Origin: Ruminococcaceae bacterium UBA7075
Lineage (GTDB): Bacteria; Bacillota; Clostridia; Oscillospirales; Acutalibacteraceae
DNA: 36,104 nt
Direction of reading: 5' to 3'
Assembly (NCBI GenBank): GCA_002493635.1
Contig: DKZL01000010.1
Coordinates: forward strand, 14,940-51,043
This document shows positions 6,586 through 16,200 of this stretch, piece by piece. The number at the start of each line of letters is the position of its first letter. The first letter of the stretch is position 1. The position numbers and the translations under genes are program-made. A model generated the notes under the pieces. The model did not search any database. It saw nothing but the letters and a program-made list of their open reading frames with translations, and was not told the origin of the DNA.

Positions 6586-7358
6586 AACATTTTAAAAAGA
6601 CAATTTTTACTTTTTTGATAATTGCAACTTTGAGTGTTACTCAAATAACTACAGTATTTGCATACTATGACAGAGTATGCGACCTTACATCAGCAGAACT
6701 CTATGACGAAGTCTGGAATATGTATTATTTCGATAATTTTCAGAGTTTTGAAGATGAGGAAAATGAAGCTCTTGCTTTGGAAGCATCTATTACAAGATAT
6801 GAGCTTAAAAAGTTTCTCTCTGATTATGAACCAATAAACAGGGATGTTAATGTTTCAGATGTCGAGAAAGAATATTATCAGTATCTTCAGGATGTAGTAT
6901 TTAAGGATATTGATATGGTAGTTGATGAAGATGGTAATATCTATGAGTATCTGAAAAGCAATCCTGATGAAAGGCACTACTGGACATATGATGAGTCAAG
7001 TGATAAGTTTGTCTGCTCTGATGCAGAAGATAAAATCATTAAAACATATGACAGATACTATGCAGATAAGAATACATCTGCCAAACCAACTAAGAAAAGC
7101 CCCAATAACTCAAATTCTGGCAGAAAGTTATCTACTCCAACAGGCACAAAAAGTAACGCTGCATCAGGAACTACTACACCATTGACTGAGCCAACAGATA
7201 CCAATTCTGCGACTGTAGACACCGCCGGCACAGAAAATATGAACTCTGCAGGTATGAGCACTACTCAGATAATAATACTTTCAGTTGTCGGCACATTGAT
7301 AGTTGGAGGAATTATATTTATCATCTATACAGCAGTAAAAAGGAAGAAAGGTAAGTGA
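6582..7358 (+). CDS. Secreted, C-terminally anchored surface protein
   Basis: 258 aa. The N-terminal signal peptide (FKKTIFTFLIIATLSVTQI, cleavage probably after FAY) is followed by an acidic ectodomain of about 140 residues with no recognised fold, a Ser/Thr/Asn-rich linker (about 160-220) and one C-terminal membrane helix (TQIIILSVVGTLIVGGIIF) ending in KRKKGK. There is no LPxTG motif, so it should stay membrane-anchored. The ATGA overlap with the upstream HTH gene and GTGA overlap with the next gene show tight coupling. The general layout resembles the DUF4366-like protein at 34535-35272, but the ectodomains do not look alike. Confidence 0.7.
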   Translation: MKHFKKTIFTFLIIATLSVTQITTVFAYYDRVCDLTSAELYDEVWNMYYFDNFQSFEDEENEALALEASITRYELKKFLSDYEPINRDVNVSDVEKEYYQYLQDVVFKDIDMVVDEDGNIYEYLKSNPDERHYWTYDESSDKFVCSDAEDKIIKTYDRYYADKNTSAKPTKKSPNNSNSGRKLSTPTGTKSNAASGTTTPLTEPTDTNSATVDTAGTENMNSAGMSTTQIIILSVVGTLIVGGIIFIIYTAVKRKKGK

Positions 7359-7834
7359 TATTTATGACAGTAGAATGCTTCTTAAAATTTTTTAATAAGA
7401 GTAACTCAATGACAAGTGATGATATGATTTATAATTCTGAACATAATGTAAATATACCAAGATTTGCTATTGAGGAAGTAGTTAATGAACCCGGCAACAA
7501 GGAACTTAACTATTACCATTATGATGAACGTAAGGGAGAATACACAATGAGAAGATTTTATTGGGCAGAAGGCTTATATGCTCATTTTCTGTTACATAAT
7601 AAGCCTGAACAGCTTAAAAAAATGCTTAACATCGGTGACTTGTACAGAACGATAATGAACAATGTGGCAAAAGCCGAGAAGGCTGTTGACGAGCAGGTCA
7701 GCAAATGGGAAAAGTCTGATAAAGAAATTCAGGTAGCTCTTAAAAGCGGTGACAAAGATAAATACAAAGGTCTGATGAATAATTTAAGAGCAAGAGCTGA
7801 AGAAGTTATTTATCGACAAATCCTTTATGTATAA
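7355..7834 (+). CDS. Unknown soluble protein
   Basis: 159 aa from a GTG at 7355 that overlaps the previous stop (GTGA), or 156 aa from the ATG at 7364; the shared AAAGG does not settle it. Mixed alpha/beta N-terminal half (MTSDDMIYNSEHNVNIPRFA, then ELNYYHYDERKGEYTMRRFYW) and a helical, charged C-terminal half (AKAEKAVDEQVSKWEKSDKE) that could be a coiled coil. No known domain is recognised. It is in operon with a surface protein upstream and a membrane protein 18 bp downstream. Confidence 0.65.
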   Translation: MIFMTVECFLKFFNKSNSMTSDDMIYNSEHNVNIPRFAIEEVVNEPGNKELNYYHYDERKGEYTMRRFYWAEGLYAHFLLHNKPEQLKKMLNIGDLYRTIMNNVAKAEKAVDEQVSKWEKSDKEIQVALKSGDKDKYKGLMNNLRARAEEVIYRQILYV

Positions 7835-7852
7835 AAAGAGGAGGTTATAGTT

Positions 7853-8434
7853 ATGGTTTTTATGATAGCATTTGCAATCTTGTTGCTTTTATTTGGACTA
7901 ACATTTGTACTTTCTTATGAAAAAGAAAGAAGCTATGCTTTTATTCCTTCAGGAATTTTTTGCATAGTTCTCTTAGTAATTGCTTCACTTGTCAGCATTA
8001 TGAATCCGTCTAAGATTTATGAGTATAAGGACGATGGTAAGGAAAAATTGGCATCCACAGTAGAAATTGAGTGTCTAAACGATAATCTTGATACTGAGGG
8101 AAAAATTGCAGGAAATATATTTGTAACTACTGGATATGTAAACACAGAGCAGTACTATTATTATATGTATGAAACCGATAAGGGGTTGCAAACAGAAAAA
8201 ATTAGAGCCAAAGATACATATGTAAATGTTATTAGTGACTCTGAAAAACCATATATTGAAAAATATGTCGTAGAATTAGATAAAGATACTCCTACTCTTT
8301 TCGGAAGAATGTTTACTTGGTGGGGATTTGGCATTGAAATGAATACAGATGATTTTGAACCCAAAACTTCATATTACAAATTATATGTATATGATGATAG
8401 TATTACTTCGAATTATACCATTGACCTTAAATAG
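7853..8434 (+). CDS. Two-helix membrane protein of unknown function
   Basis: 193 aa, good AGAGGAGG upstream. Two N-terminal membrane segments (MIAFAILLLLFGLTFVLSY and YAFIPSGIFCIVLLVIASLV, about residues 4-22 and 29-48) are followed by an extracytoplasmic domain of about 145 residues rich in Tyr and beta strands (VTTGYVNTEQYYYYMYETDK, YTIDLK at the end). No family is recognised. Phage and ICE proteins with the same 2-TM plus beta-rich plan exist, but I cannot name one securely. Confidence 0.65.
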   Translation: MVFMIAFAILLLLFGLTFVLSYEKERSYAFIPSGIFCIVLLVIASLVSIMNPSKIYEYKDDGKEKLASTVEIECLNDNLDTEGKIAGNIFVTTGYVNTEQYYYYMYETDKGLQTEKIRAKDTYVNVISDSEKPYIEKYVVELDKDTPTLFGRMFTWWGFGIEMNTDDFEPKTSYYKLYVYDDSITSNYTIDLK

Positions 8435-8446
8435 GAGTGCAATTTT

Positions 8447-8623
8447 ATGGAGAATAGAATCCAATATTTTTACTATAAATTTACTCACAATACAAAGAAC
8501 GAAACTGTATATGCAAGGTGTAATATCCCTATAAAACCTGAAAAGCTTAAAGATATTATGGGTTTAGAAAATTATATGGTAGAACTTTGCACAAAAGAAG
8601 AATACGAACAAAACACAAACTAA
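8447..8623 (+). CDS. Small 58-aa protein, last gene of the ssb operon
   Basis: An ATG at 8447 with AGGAG 7 nt upstream opens a 58-codon frame beginning MENRIQYFYYKFTHNTKNET and ending CTKEEYEQNTN. It is 12 bp after the previous stop and 28 bp before the terminator hairpin, so it fits neatly as the final cistron. No family is recognised; the predicted form is a short soluble alpha/beta peptide. Confidence 0.55.
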   Translation: MENRIQYFYYKFTHNTKNETVYARCNIPIKPEKLKDIMGLENYMVELCTKEEYEQNTN

Positions 8624-8651
8624 ATTTTACATTGAAGAGGAAAGATAAAAC

Positions 8652-8688
8652 AAGCTCCCTAAACACGATCGTAGTGAATAGGGAGCTT
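8652..8688. terminator. Bidirectional terminator between ssb operon and toxN
   Basis: AAGCTCCCTA (8652-8661) pairs perfectly with TAGGGAGCTT (8679-8688); the loop can form an inner CAC/GTG stem. Plus-strand transcripts continue into TATTTTAA and minus-strand transcripts into GTTTTATC, so it can end both the rightward operon and the leftward toxin message. The toxin stop codon is only 3 bp away. Confidence 0.85.
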
Positions 8689-8691
8689 ATT

Positions 8692-9384
8692 TTAACACAG
8701 GTTATTATTGCGATTTTTATTCTTTTGAGCAGGCTGATGTTCAGAATGCTTACTGCTGATTGTTTTTGCATTTTTCTTTATCATATCTCGAGAGAGTGGG
8801 AAAGTTGTTTTTGATGGACAATTAATTTTTTGTTCCGATATTTTACCGGATTCTTTATTTACAACTTCTTTCGGCAAATCTATATTTTTGTCAATACAAT
8901 ATTGTATGTAAGCTTCCTCCAACACTTTAAAGTCACAACTGTTCTGATTTAAACCTATATGTTTGCCACTCAAAATTCTGTCATATGTTAATTGAGCCTG
9001 CTTTTCAATTTTATCTTTATTTTTTCTGCAAAAAGCTAATTCCTTACTAATAAGAATTTTTCTATTTTCATCTTTTATATTATCTATAAAAAGGGTGGAA
9101 ATGCAACAATTGGGAACTGGAATCATATATGCAAACCTTAAAGAACCTTTTATAATATTCTTTTTATCACGAATTAACATATCATCTTGTTTGCCTTTTG
9201 TTTGAGAAGATACCGGAACATAATATTTTATTTTATTAATTTCTAATACAGCACCATATACAAACTTATCTCTATTAGCATACTCAATATTAGGAACACA
9301 AGTAAAGCCGCCACGATGTTGTTTTTCATAGTTCTTTAGATATTTTATGTAGCCTTTATCAACATAATAAAAATCAATTTTCAT
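8692..9384 (-). CDS. toxN: ToxN/AbiQ-family type III toxin endoribonuclease, with extra tail
   Basis: 230 aa. The first 165 residues match the ToxN/AbiQ family: MKIDFYYVDKGYIKYLKNYE, then FVYGAVLEINKIKYYVPVSS (the SS at 59-60 marks the active-site loop of the family) and LRFAYMIPVPN. These enzymes cut RNA and are held inactive in a complex with short antitoxin RNAs that they process themselves; several give phage resistance by abortive infection. The antitoxin RNA repeats, terminator and promoter lie immediately upstream (9402-9629). Family members are usually about 170-200 aa. The extra 50 residues here carry PLSRDMIKKNAKTIS (196-210), a motif shared with two other element proteins. GGAAGTG precedes the start. 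Confidence 0.9.
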   Translation of the reverse strand: MKIDFYYVDKGYIKYLKNYEKQHRGGFTCVPNIEYANRDKFVYGAVLEINKIKYYVPVSSQTKGKQDDMLIRDKKNIIKGSLRFAYMIPVPNCCISTLFIDNIKDENRKILISKELAFCRKNKDKIEKQAQLTYDRILSGKHIGLNQNSCDFKVLEEAYIQYCIDKNIDLPKEVVNKESGKISEQKINCPSKTTFPLSRDMIKKNAKTISSKHSEHQPAQKNKNRNNNLC

Positions 9385-9401
9385 TAATTACACTTCCAAA
9401 C

Positions 9402-9594
9402 AAAAAGGTAGCTATTAATGCATAATAGCTACCTTAATTTTGATTACTTTTCAGACTGCTTGTTATCAGGTAGCAGCGAACCTACGATAAACAGACCACT
9501 TGTTATCAGGTAGTGGTGAACCTACGATAAAACAGGCTGCTTGTTATCAGGTAGCAGCGAACCTACGAGAGATGAGTAATCGAACATCTATTAC
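9402..9594 (-). ncRNA. Type III antitoxin RNA (ToxI-like), three tandem repeats
   Basis: Predicted transcript from about 9594 to the terminator. The repeat cores are at 9536-9567, 9495-9526 and 9455-9486 (periods 41 and 40 nt). Each reads CGTAGGTTC, a 6-nt arm, ACCTGATAACA, then the complementary arm. The arms are GCTGCT/AGCAGC, ACCACT/AGTGGT and GCTGCT/AGCAGT: three base pairs change together between repeats, and the last repeat keeps a G-U. This is direct evidence of selected RNA pairing. In known systems each processed repeat folds as a pseudoknot that inhibits one toxin subunit, with complexes of three toxins and three RNAs common. Three repeats match that. Confidence 0.9.
9405..9435 (-). 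terminator. Terminator between antitoxin RNA and toxN
   Basis: A perfect 13-bp stem, AAGGTAGCTATTA (9405-9417) with TAATAGCTACCTT (9423-9435), and a 5-nt loop. Read leftward it is followed by a T-run (9402-9406 complement). Type III loci place a leaky terminator exactly here, so that most transcripts are antitoxin only and a few read through into the toxin. Confidence 0.92.
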
Positions 9595-9600
9595 AATATT

Positions 9601-9629
9601 ATTATACAAACAAGTTTAAAATATGTCAA
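9601..9629 (-). promoter_or_regulatory. Consensus promoter of the antitoxin RNA
   Basis: On the minus strand, TTGACA (9624-9629), a 17-nt spacer, TATAAT (9601-9606). Perfect match to the vegetative consensus, as expected for an abundant antitoxin RNA. The segment TGTATAATAATATTGTAA spanning the -10 is also present in the promoter at 29719-29747, suggesting a shared regulator or common descent. Confidence 0.9.
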
Positions 9630-9657
9630 GCATTAAGAAAAATTTTAACAGTTATTT

Positions 9658-10143
9658 CTATTGCAAATACACCATAAAATGAATTTTACTTTTAGGCAGA
9701 ATTTCTTTGTAAATATGTAGCACCTCCGACATAGAAAGTCTGCCTGTTCCTGTACCGAGCAAGGGAATTGCTACTGATTTTATATCATTCTGTTCCGCAA
9801 GCATAATAATTTTAGGAAGAAGCCTTTTTATTGTTTTAATTCTTGATTTGCTTCCGGGAAATCGCATTGTTACAGCGTGGATAACATATTTGCAATTTAG
9901 ATTTGGTGCAGATGTAATAAAAACCTCTCCGGGAGCATAGCCTAATATGCCTTGCTTTCGGCACTCAGTTTTCGCAAGCTTCTCAACTGAACCTTGACTG
10001 ATAAAATGTATACTTTCCGCAACGCCGTGACCACGAGTGAAAACACCTGATTTTCCACCCATATGTCCTATACCGTTTGCGGCATTTACAATAGCATCAG
10101 CTGATGATAAAGCAATGTCTTTACCTTTTACAAAAGTTAACAT
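9658..10143 (-). CDS. Macrodomain protein (probable ADP-ribose binding/hydrolase)
   Basis: 161 aa, a single stand-alone macrodomain. Visible signatures: ADAIVNAANGIGHMGG (about 15-30), TRGHGVAESI, GYAPGEVFITSAPNL (about 68-82), and the phosphate-binding loop IPLLGTGTGRLSMSE (about 126-140). The family binds ADP-ribose and often removes it from proteins, DNA or O-acetyl-ADP-ribose. The glycine-rich loop is unlike canonical MacroD (GGKSGVFTRG in place of GGGGVDGAI), so the subclass and activity are uncertain. AAGGTGG precedes the ATG. It lies just upstream of the type III TA promoter and downstream of the giant helicase gene. No partner ADP-ribosyltransferase is seen in the window. Confidence 0.88.
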   Translation of the reverse strand: MLTFVKGKDIALSSADAIVNAANGIGHMGGKSGVFTRGHGVAESIHFISQGSVEKLAKTECRKQGILGYAPGEVFITSAPNLNCKYVIHAVTMRFPGSKSRIKTIKRLLPKIIMLAEQNDIKSVAIPLLGTGTGRLSMSEVLHIYKEILPKSKIHFMVYLQ

Positions 10144-10172
10144 AAAACCACCTTAAAATTAATGTATTCCCC

Positions 10173-10259
10173 TCAGAAATCGCCACAGAAACGATTTTGT
10201 TATTAAAACGAGAATTTTATCGAAATATGAATAAAAGGGTGTTCTGCGGCAATTTCTGA
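10173..10259. repeat. Imperfect inverted repeat upstream of the macrodomain gene
   Basis: TCAGAAATCGCCACAGAA (10173-10190) and the reverse complement of 10242-10259 (TCAGAAATTGCCGCAGAA) match at 16 of 18 positions, 51 bp apart. It lies in the gap between the giant gene and the macrodomain gene. Possible roles are operator, remnant of a small insertion, or an RNA stem between the two genes. No T-run follows. Confidence 0.45.
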
Positions 10260-10278
10260 CGGTTTTATGTAATATAAT

Positions 10279-13200
10279 TTAAATGCTTACATCGTGTTTT
10301 TTATTTGCAGATTTCAACTGAATATCAGTATCGGGATTATTCTGATTTTTGCCCTTTTTATTAAGAATAAAATTCTTTCCAAAATAATTCGTCTGTTTCT
10401 GTTTTACTTCACTATTCTTGACTTGAGCAGCCTTAAGATTAAGCTCATCGGTAACAACCTCAAGACGTTCTGTTTTTTGCCTGAGTTCCTCCTCAAATTC
10501 AAACGGTTTTGCAAGCATTATTTTGGCAGATTCATAATCAGCATCCAGATTATTCAATTCATTGATTTGCTCCTGAAGCGTTTTATTTAAATTTAGCAGA
10601 GCGTTTTCAAGTTTTTTCAGATTAACAAAATTTGAAACACCAAAATCAACTGTATAACGTTCTGCACCTATTACAGTTGCTTCTACGCAAGACAGAAAAT
10701 AGCCTATATTTTTTACTTCAACAGGAAAACCGTAGATATCACCAACATTCAACGCTTTACCTTTGTTCTGTTCTTTTTTTGCAGATGAAACAACTGCACC
10801 CAGAGCTTTGGCTGCTTCACTTCTGTCTGTATATTCAACACCGCCAATATTAGCTTTAAATATAGGTACATTGTCATCATCAAAAGAAATTGATTTGAAT
10901 TTTTCAATGTCTGTTTTGATATTACTTATCCTATTGCAAAGCTGTTCACGCTTTCCTTTATAAGCACGTACTTTATCCTCAAGCTCATATTTTGTATTTG
11001 TATATTCAGTTTTATAAAGCGATAATTCTTTAACACGGTTTTCAAGTGTAAGTTTTTCTTTAATACGCTCATCACCTGTACAAAGAGCTTTAATCTCCGA
11101 ATATGACAAAGCTTCCTGGTCAATATCTGAGCATCTTCGAGCAGGAGTTTTGGAAGTCATAACTTGACTTATAAACTTCTGCTTTTTCTCAAGAATCTGA
11201 TAACTGTAAGCATCAAATGTGCCTTTGGTAACATAACGGTAAAGGTGAACTTTTTCATTTATATTACCCTGTCTAACCATTCTGCCACGGCGTTGCTCAA
11301 GGTCAGAAGGTCGCCACGGCACATCTAAATCGTGCATTGCAATTATTCTGTCCTGAACATTTGTACCTGTGCCCATTTTTCCGGTTGAGCCGAGCAAAAT
11401 CCTGACCTCACCCGAGCGCACCTTTGCGAATAATTCAGCCTTCTGCTGTTCTGTATTTGCATCGTGAATAAAAGCAATTTCATTTGCAGGAACACCTTTT
11501 GATATTAGCTTGTCTTTAATATCATCGTAAATGCAGAACGCACTTGTTTCTTCAAGTGAATCAAGTTCAGAAATGCTTTTACTGTCGTCATTTTCTTTGT
11601 CATTATTGGATTTACTTTTTTTGCCCTTTGGAACACCCAAATCGCAGAAAATAATCTGAGTAAGCTTTTTATCAGATGTCTTGCTGTAAATATCGAATGC
11701 GTTATTCACACAAACATTCAATTTTGTGTTCGGATTGTCCTCAAGATTAGGGTCAATCAATCTCGGGTCAAGACCAAGTTTTCTTCCATCGCTTGTGATT
11801 TTAAGCATATTATCCTCAGTCGGGTCAACATTTCCTTGATTGACATCATCAGCACGCACAGATAATTCTTCAACCATATCTTTTTGCAGTTCGGTTGAGT
11901 CAACATTGACAATGTGCATCTCGCAATCCGGAACATTCAAATCAAGAGTATCACTTGTCCGTATATCAGCCGATTGCTTAAACATTGACATAAGTTCAGG
12001 CAAATTGGCATACTCGGCAATTCTTGTACGCTCCTTGAATTTGTTGCCTGCAGGAGCTAACTCATAATCAGTTTTTTGTACTCCAAATGAAGAAACCCAA
12101 TTATCGAAATTCTGCATATTATTATGACTTGTAAGAAAATCATACTGCAAATATCGCATCATAGTGTGCAACTCTGTTACACTGTTTGAAATCGGTGTTC
12201 CGGTTGCAAAAACTACACCCTTTCCACCAGTTTTTTCATCCAGATAGCGACATTTCATAAACAGCTCTGTTGCTCTTTGTGAAGCTCTTGACGATATACC
12301 CGATACATTCTGTAACTTAGTAACTGAAAGCAGATTTTTAAACTCGTGAGCTTCATCAATAAATAACTTATCAATTCCAAGCTCTTCAAAATATACAGTG
12401 TTATCTTTATTTTTTGATTGTAGTTTTTCAAGCTGTTTTTGAAGGCTTTTTCTTGTCCTTTCCATAGCTTTAACTTGAAACGAACTTCCGTTTTCTGCTT
12501 TCAGTTCACGGATACCCTCAAGAATATCAGCAATCTGTTCTTCATATACAGCTTTCTGCCTTTCGGGAGAAAGTGGTAATTTAGTCAGTTGAGAATGACC
12601 TATGATTACGGCATCATAATTTCCAGTTGCAATTTTTGCCATAAAGCGTTGACGATTTTCTTTCGTAAAATCATTTTTAGTTGCAACAAGAATATTTGCT
12701 TGTGGGTATAATTTTAGAAAATCAGAACCCACCTGTTCAGTCAAGTGATTCGGAACGCAAAACATAGATTTATTGCAAAAGCCGAGTCTTTTGGACTCCA
12801 TTGCCGTAGCAATCATTTCATATGTTTTTCCTGCACCGACACTGTGTGCAAAAAGTGTGTTTCCACCGTGTATAGCGTGTGCAATAGCATTTTTCTGATG
12901 CTCGTGTAATTCAATGCTTGCATTCATACCAGGAAAAGTCATATGAGAGCCGTCATACTCTCTTGGCTTTATACAGTTAAAAGTTCTGTTGTATGTATCA
13001 ACAATATCTGCTCTTCTCTGTGGGTCTTTAAAAATCCAATTTTTGAATTCTCGTCTTATAGCATTTGCCTTTTGCTGCAAAAGTTTAGTTTTTTCGACAT
13101 CTAAGACTTTTACGGGATTGTCATTTTTATCAAATACTATTTTTCCAAATTCATCTGTTTTAATCTTATATGCTTTTGGGTCATTCAGATTGAGAATATT

Positions 13201-16200
13201 TTCAAGAATTGAATAAGCATTTTTATAGTCTGTACCATAAGTTTTTGTAGCAATAACGGATTTATCAACAGACGCATTCTTTATATTCCATCTTCCTGTA
13301 TACTGAGAATACTCTATTTCAATATTTTTTCTTCCTTTAAGCTGCCACGGGAATCGTGGCGGACAATCTACACGGTTATCTTTTGGCGTCTGAAAGATTT
13401 CATACATAAATTGTTGATAGTACTTAATATCAATCCAAGTCGCACCTAAGTTAACATCAATATCTCCTGCTTTTAACAGTGTAGGTATTGACTTTTCCAA
13501 AGCAATACAGTTTGCTTCATAAATAGGATTATCTCTTGAATATTTTTTTGCAGTATCAAGCTTTTGGTATATGTCACCGGACAAATATTCAGAAGCAGTC
13601 TGATAAATTATGTTATCGTCTGAGGAAATCTCCGGAACAGGATAAATTTCACCTTGTAACTTTACCACAAGACTTTCCGGAGGAATATCACTTATACTAC
13701 TCATATAAGCTAAATCCACGCAACCTTTTTCATTTATAGAAACAATGAGAGCTTCCTGTGCAGTATCTACTTTTTCTATTACCTCAGCAGGACGATTTAT
13801 TCGCTGCGTAAAAATGTCAGATTTTTTTATAAGTTTATCTTTGTCTGTCTTTTCTTCAAGTGAAAAAAGCAGAGGATATGAATTATCCAAGCCAAAAATA
13901 ATACGATTTGTTTGACTATGAATGAGTCCATATTTCTTGTAAAAACTGTCATAAGCAGTATTTAATCTGCCTTGCAAATCTTTTATTTTATCATCATTGC
14001 CGTCAACCTGTTGAGCTTCAAGTAAATCTCTTACAATTTCTCTCAGTTCAATAAAAGCTTTTGCACGCTCAATGTTTTTAGAATTATATTTCCGTCCGAG
14101 AATTTCCTTAGCAGGAACGACAGTAACGTTTCCATCAGCAGTATTTCCGTAAAAATATAAATCATCATTATGAATAAAATAACTTTCCAATCGTAAATCT
14201 TTAGGTGGATTTACAATTTCATTTGATGTTATTTTTAATGGATCTGTTTTGTTTTGAACGGCTTTATATTCACCTTTGATATTCAGAACGGCTTCATCAA
14301 GCAATTCTGACAGACTTATGTCTTTAAATGGTATGCACATTGTGTCATCTTTGCGGCCGTACAGTTTATTGCCCTGCACAAGCTCTCCCAAAACCATCTC
14401 GGGATGTTTCAGAAAATAATTATTTATTGGTAATCCGTGTGAGGTTTCACCAATGTGTACCCAATCAGGAGTTTTTTCTGGTGGAGCAGAACGCTTTTGT
14501 AAGAAAATAATATCTGTCGTTACTTCTGTTCCTGCCGATTTAAACGCATTATTCGGAAGTCTGATAGCACCAAGCAAATCAGCTTTTTCAGAAAGTGCTT
14601 TCCTGAATGAACTGTCTTTTTTATCTAATGTACCTTTTGAGGTGACAAACGCTACAATACCACCGTCCCTGACTTTATCAAGCGTTTTCGTAAAGAAATA
14701 ATCGTGAATTTTAAGATTTTGAGAATTATATTTGCTGTCGTTGACACCAAAATCACCAAAAGGAATATTACCTACTGCAACATCAAAACTATCGTCCTGA
14801 AATGCAGTGTTTTCAAAGCCATCAACTGTTATATTTGCTTGAGGATAGAGTTGTGTAGAAATTCTTCCTGAAATACTATCCTTCTCAACACCATATAAAG
14901 TAGAGTTTTTGCTCATACTTTCAGGTAGTCTTCCAAAGAAATTTCCTATTCCCATTGCAGGCTCAAGAACATCACCGCCCTTAAATCCGATATGTTCCAA
15001 TGCCTTATACACGCTGTCAATTATTTCTTTGCTTGTGTAAAAAGAGTCGAGCGTTGATGCTCTTGCCGATGAGTATTCATCGGCTGTAAGAAGTGATTTA
15101 ACTTCTTGATATTTGGAGTGCTTTTCATTAAATACATCAGCAAGACCGCCCCACCCTACATACTTTGAAAGTATTTCTTTCTCTGCCGGGGTGGCAAAAC
15201 GATTTTCGCTTTCAAGCTGTTTTAAAAGTCTGATGGCTTCTATATTGTTTTGGTAGCGTTGGCTGCGAGTGCCGATGCCAAGAGTGTTATCGGTGATGCG
15301 AAAATTATGATTGTTCGTATCCTGTACGATTACAGGCTCAACATCAGCTGCAATCTCATCTATGCTGAGATGTTCAGTAGCATCAACAGAACTTTGCTGT
15401 GCTATATCAAATAAATTATTTACTTCAGAATGAGTATTGTCATTTTTTGAGGTTGATGTGTTTTCGAAATTTATTGCTGATTTGTCAATGCTGAGTTTTT
15501 CAGAAGATTTTTGTTCTGGTAAATCAGATAATTTAATTTGTTGCATAATATTGCTAACCACCTGATGTTTATTATCAACAATATCAGCAATAGCAACATC
15601 ATAACCATTTTTTACAAGAGTATCTGTAAAAGAATAAAGCTTATTTGCAGGAATGCCGCACATATCAATATGCTCATTATCATTAATTCTTCGCTTTGTA
15701 TTATTTAAATCAAGTGCCTTAGAAACAATTATTGCATCTTCTCCCATAGCTTCATAAAAGTCACCTATGCGAAAAAGAACAATCTTATCTGAATTTTCTT
15801 TTTTAATACTGAAATACTCAAGCATCGTAGAGCTGTAATTGCGTTTATTTGTTGCAGACTTCTCATTGACCTCCGCAAGCTGCTTGTCCTGAGCCTTTTC
15901 TACATCATCAATGGTGCGGATTGGGTGCTGTTCCTTGAAATCATTAAGAATTTTCTGTTCATCTGCGGTGAGTTGTGAATTTTTTTTGAAGTATGGTATT
16001 GCAGTGTCTAAATAATCACGCATTTCAGCAAGCTCTTCTTCATTTGCTTCATAAGGGTTTTCATTAACTAAATGAATGAGATAACTTTCAATATGATGAA
16101 TAATATTGCCCTCGCCATTTTCTTTGCCGTCACCAATATCAAAGCGACCTTCGTAGCCATAATCTTCACCATTTATAAGAGCCGTTATAGTGAAATGAGT

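Noticed and set aside
7058..7261. Minus-strand frame in the Ser/Thr-rich linker of the surface protein
   Set aside because: Antisense shadow of a low-complexity linker; no start signal.
6582..7358. LPxTG-type wall anchor on the 258-aa surface protein
   Set aside because: It has a C-terminal membrane helix and basic tail but no LPxTG-like pentapeptide before it, so a membrane anchor is the better reading.
9455..9567. Short repeats with ~40-nt period that could be taken for a small CRISPR array
   Set aside because: The conserved part is most of the unit, the variable bases are compensatory stem changes rather than unique spacers, there are no cas genes, and a ToxN-like gene, terminator and promoter flank it.
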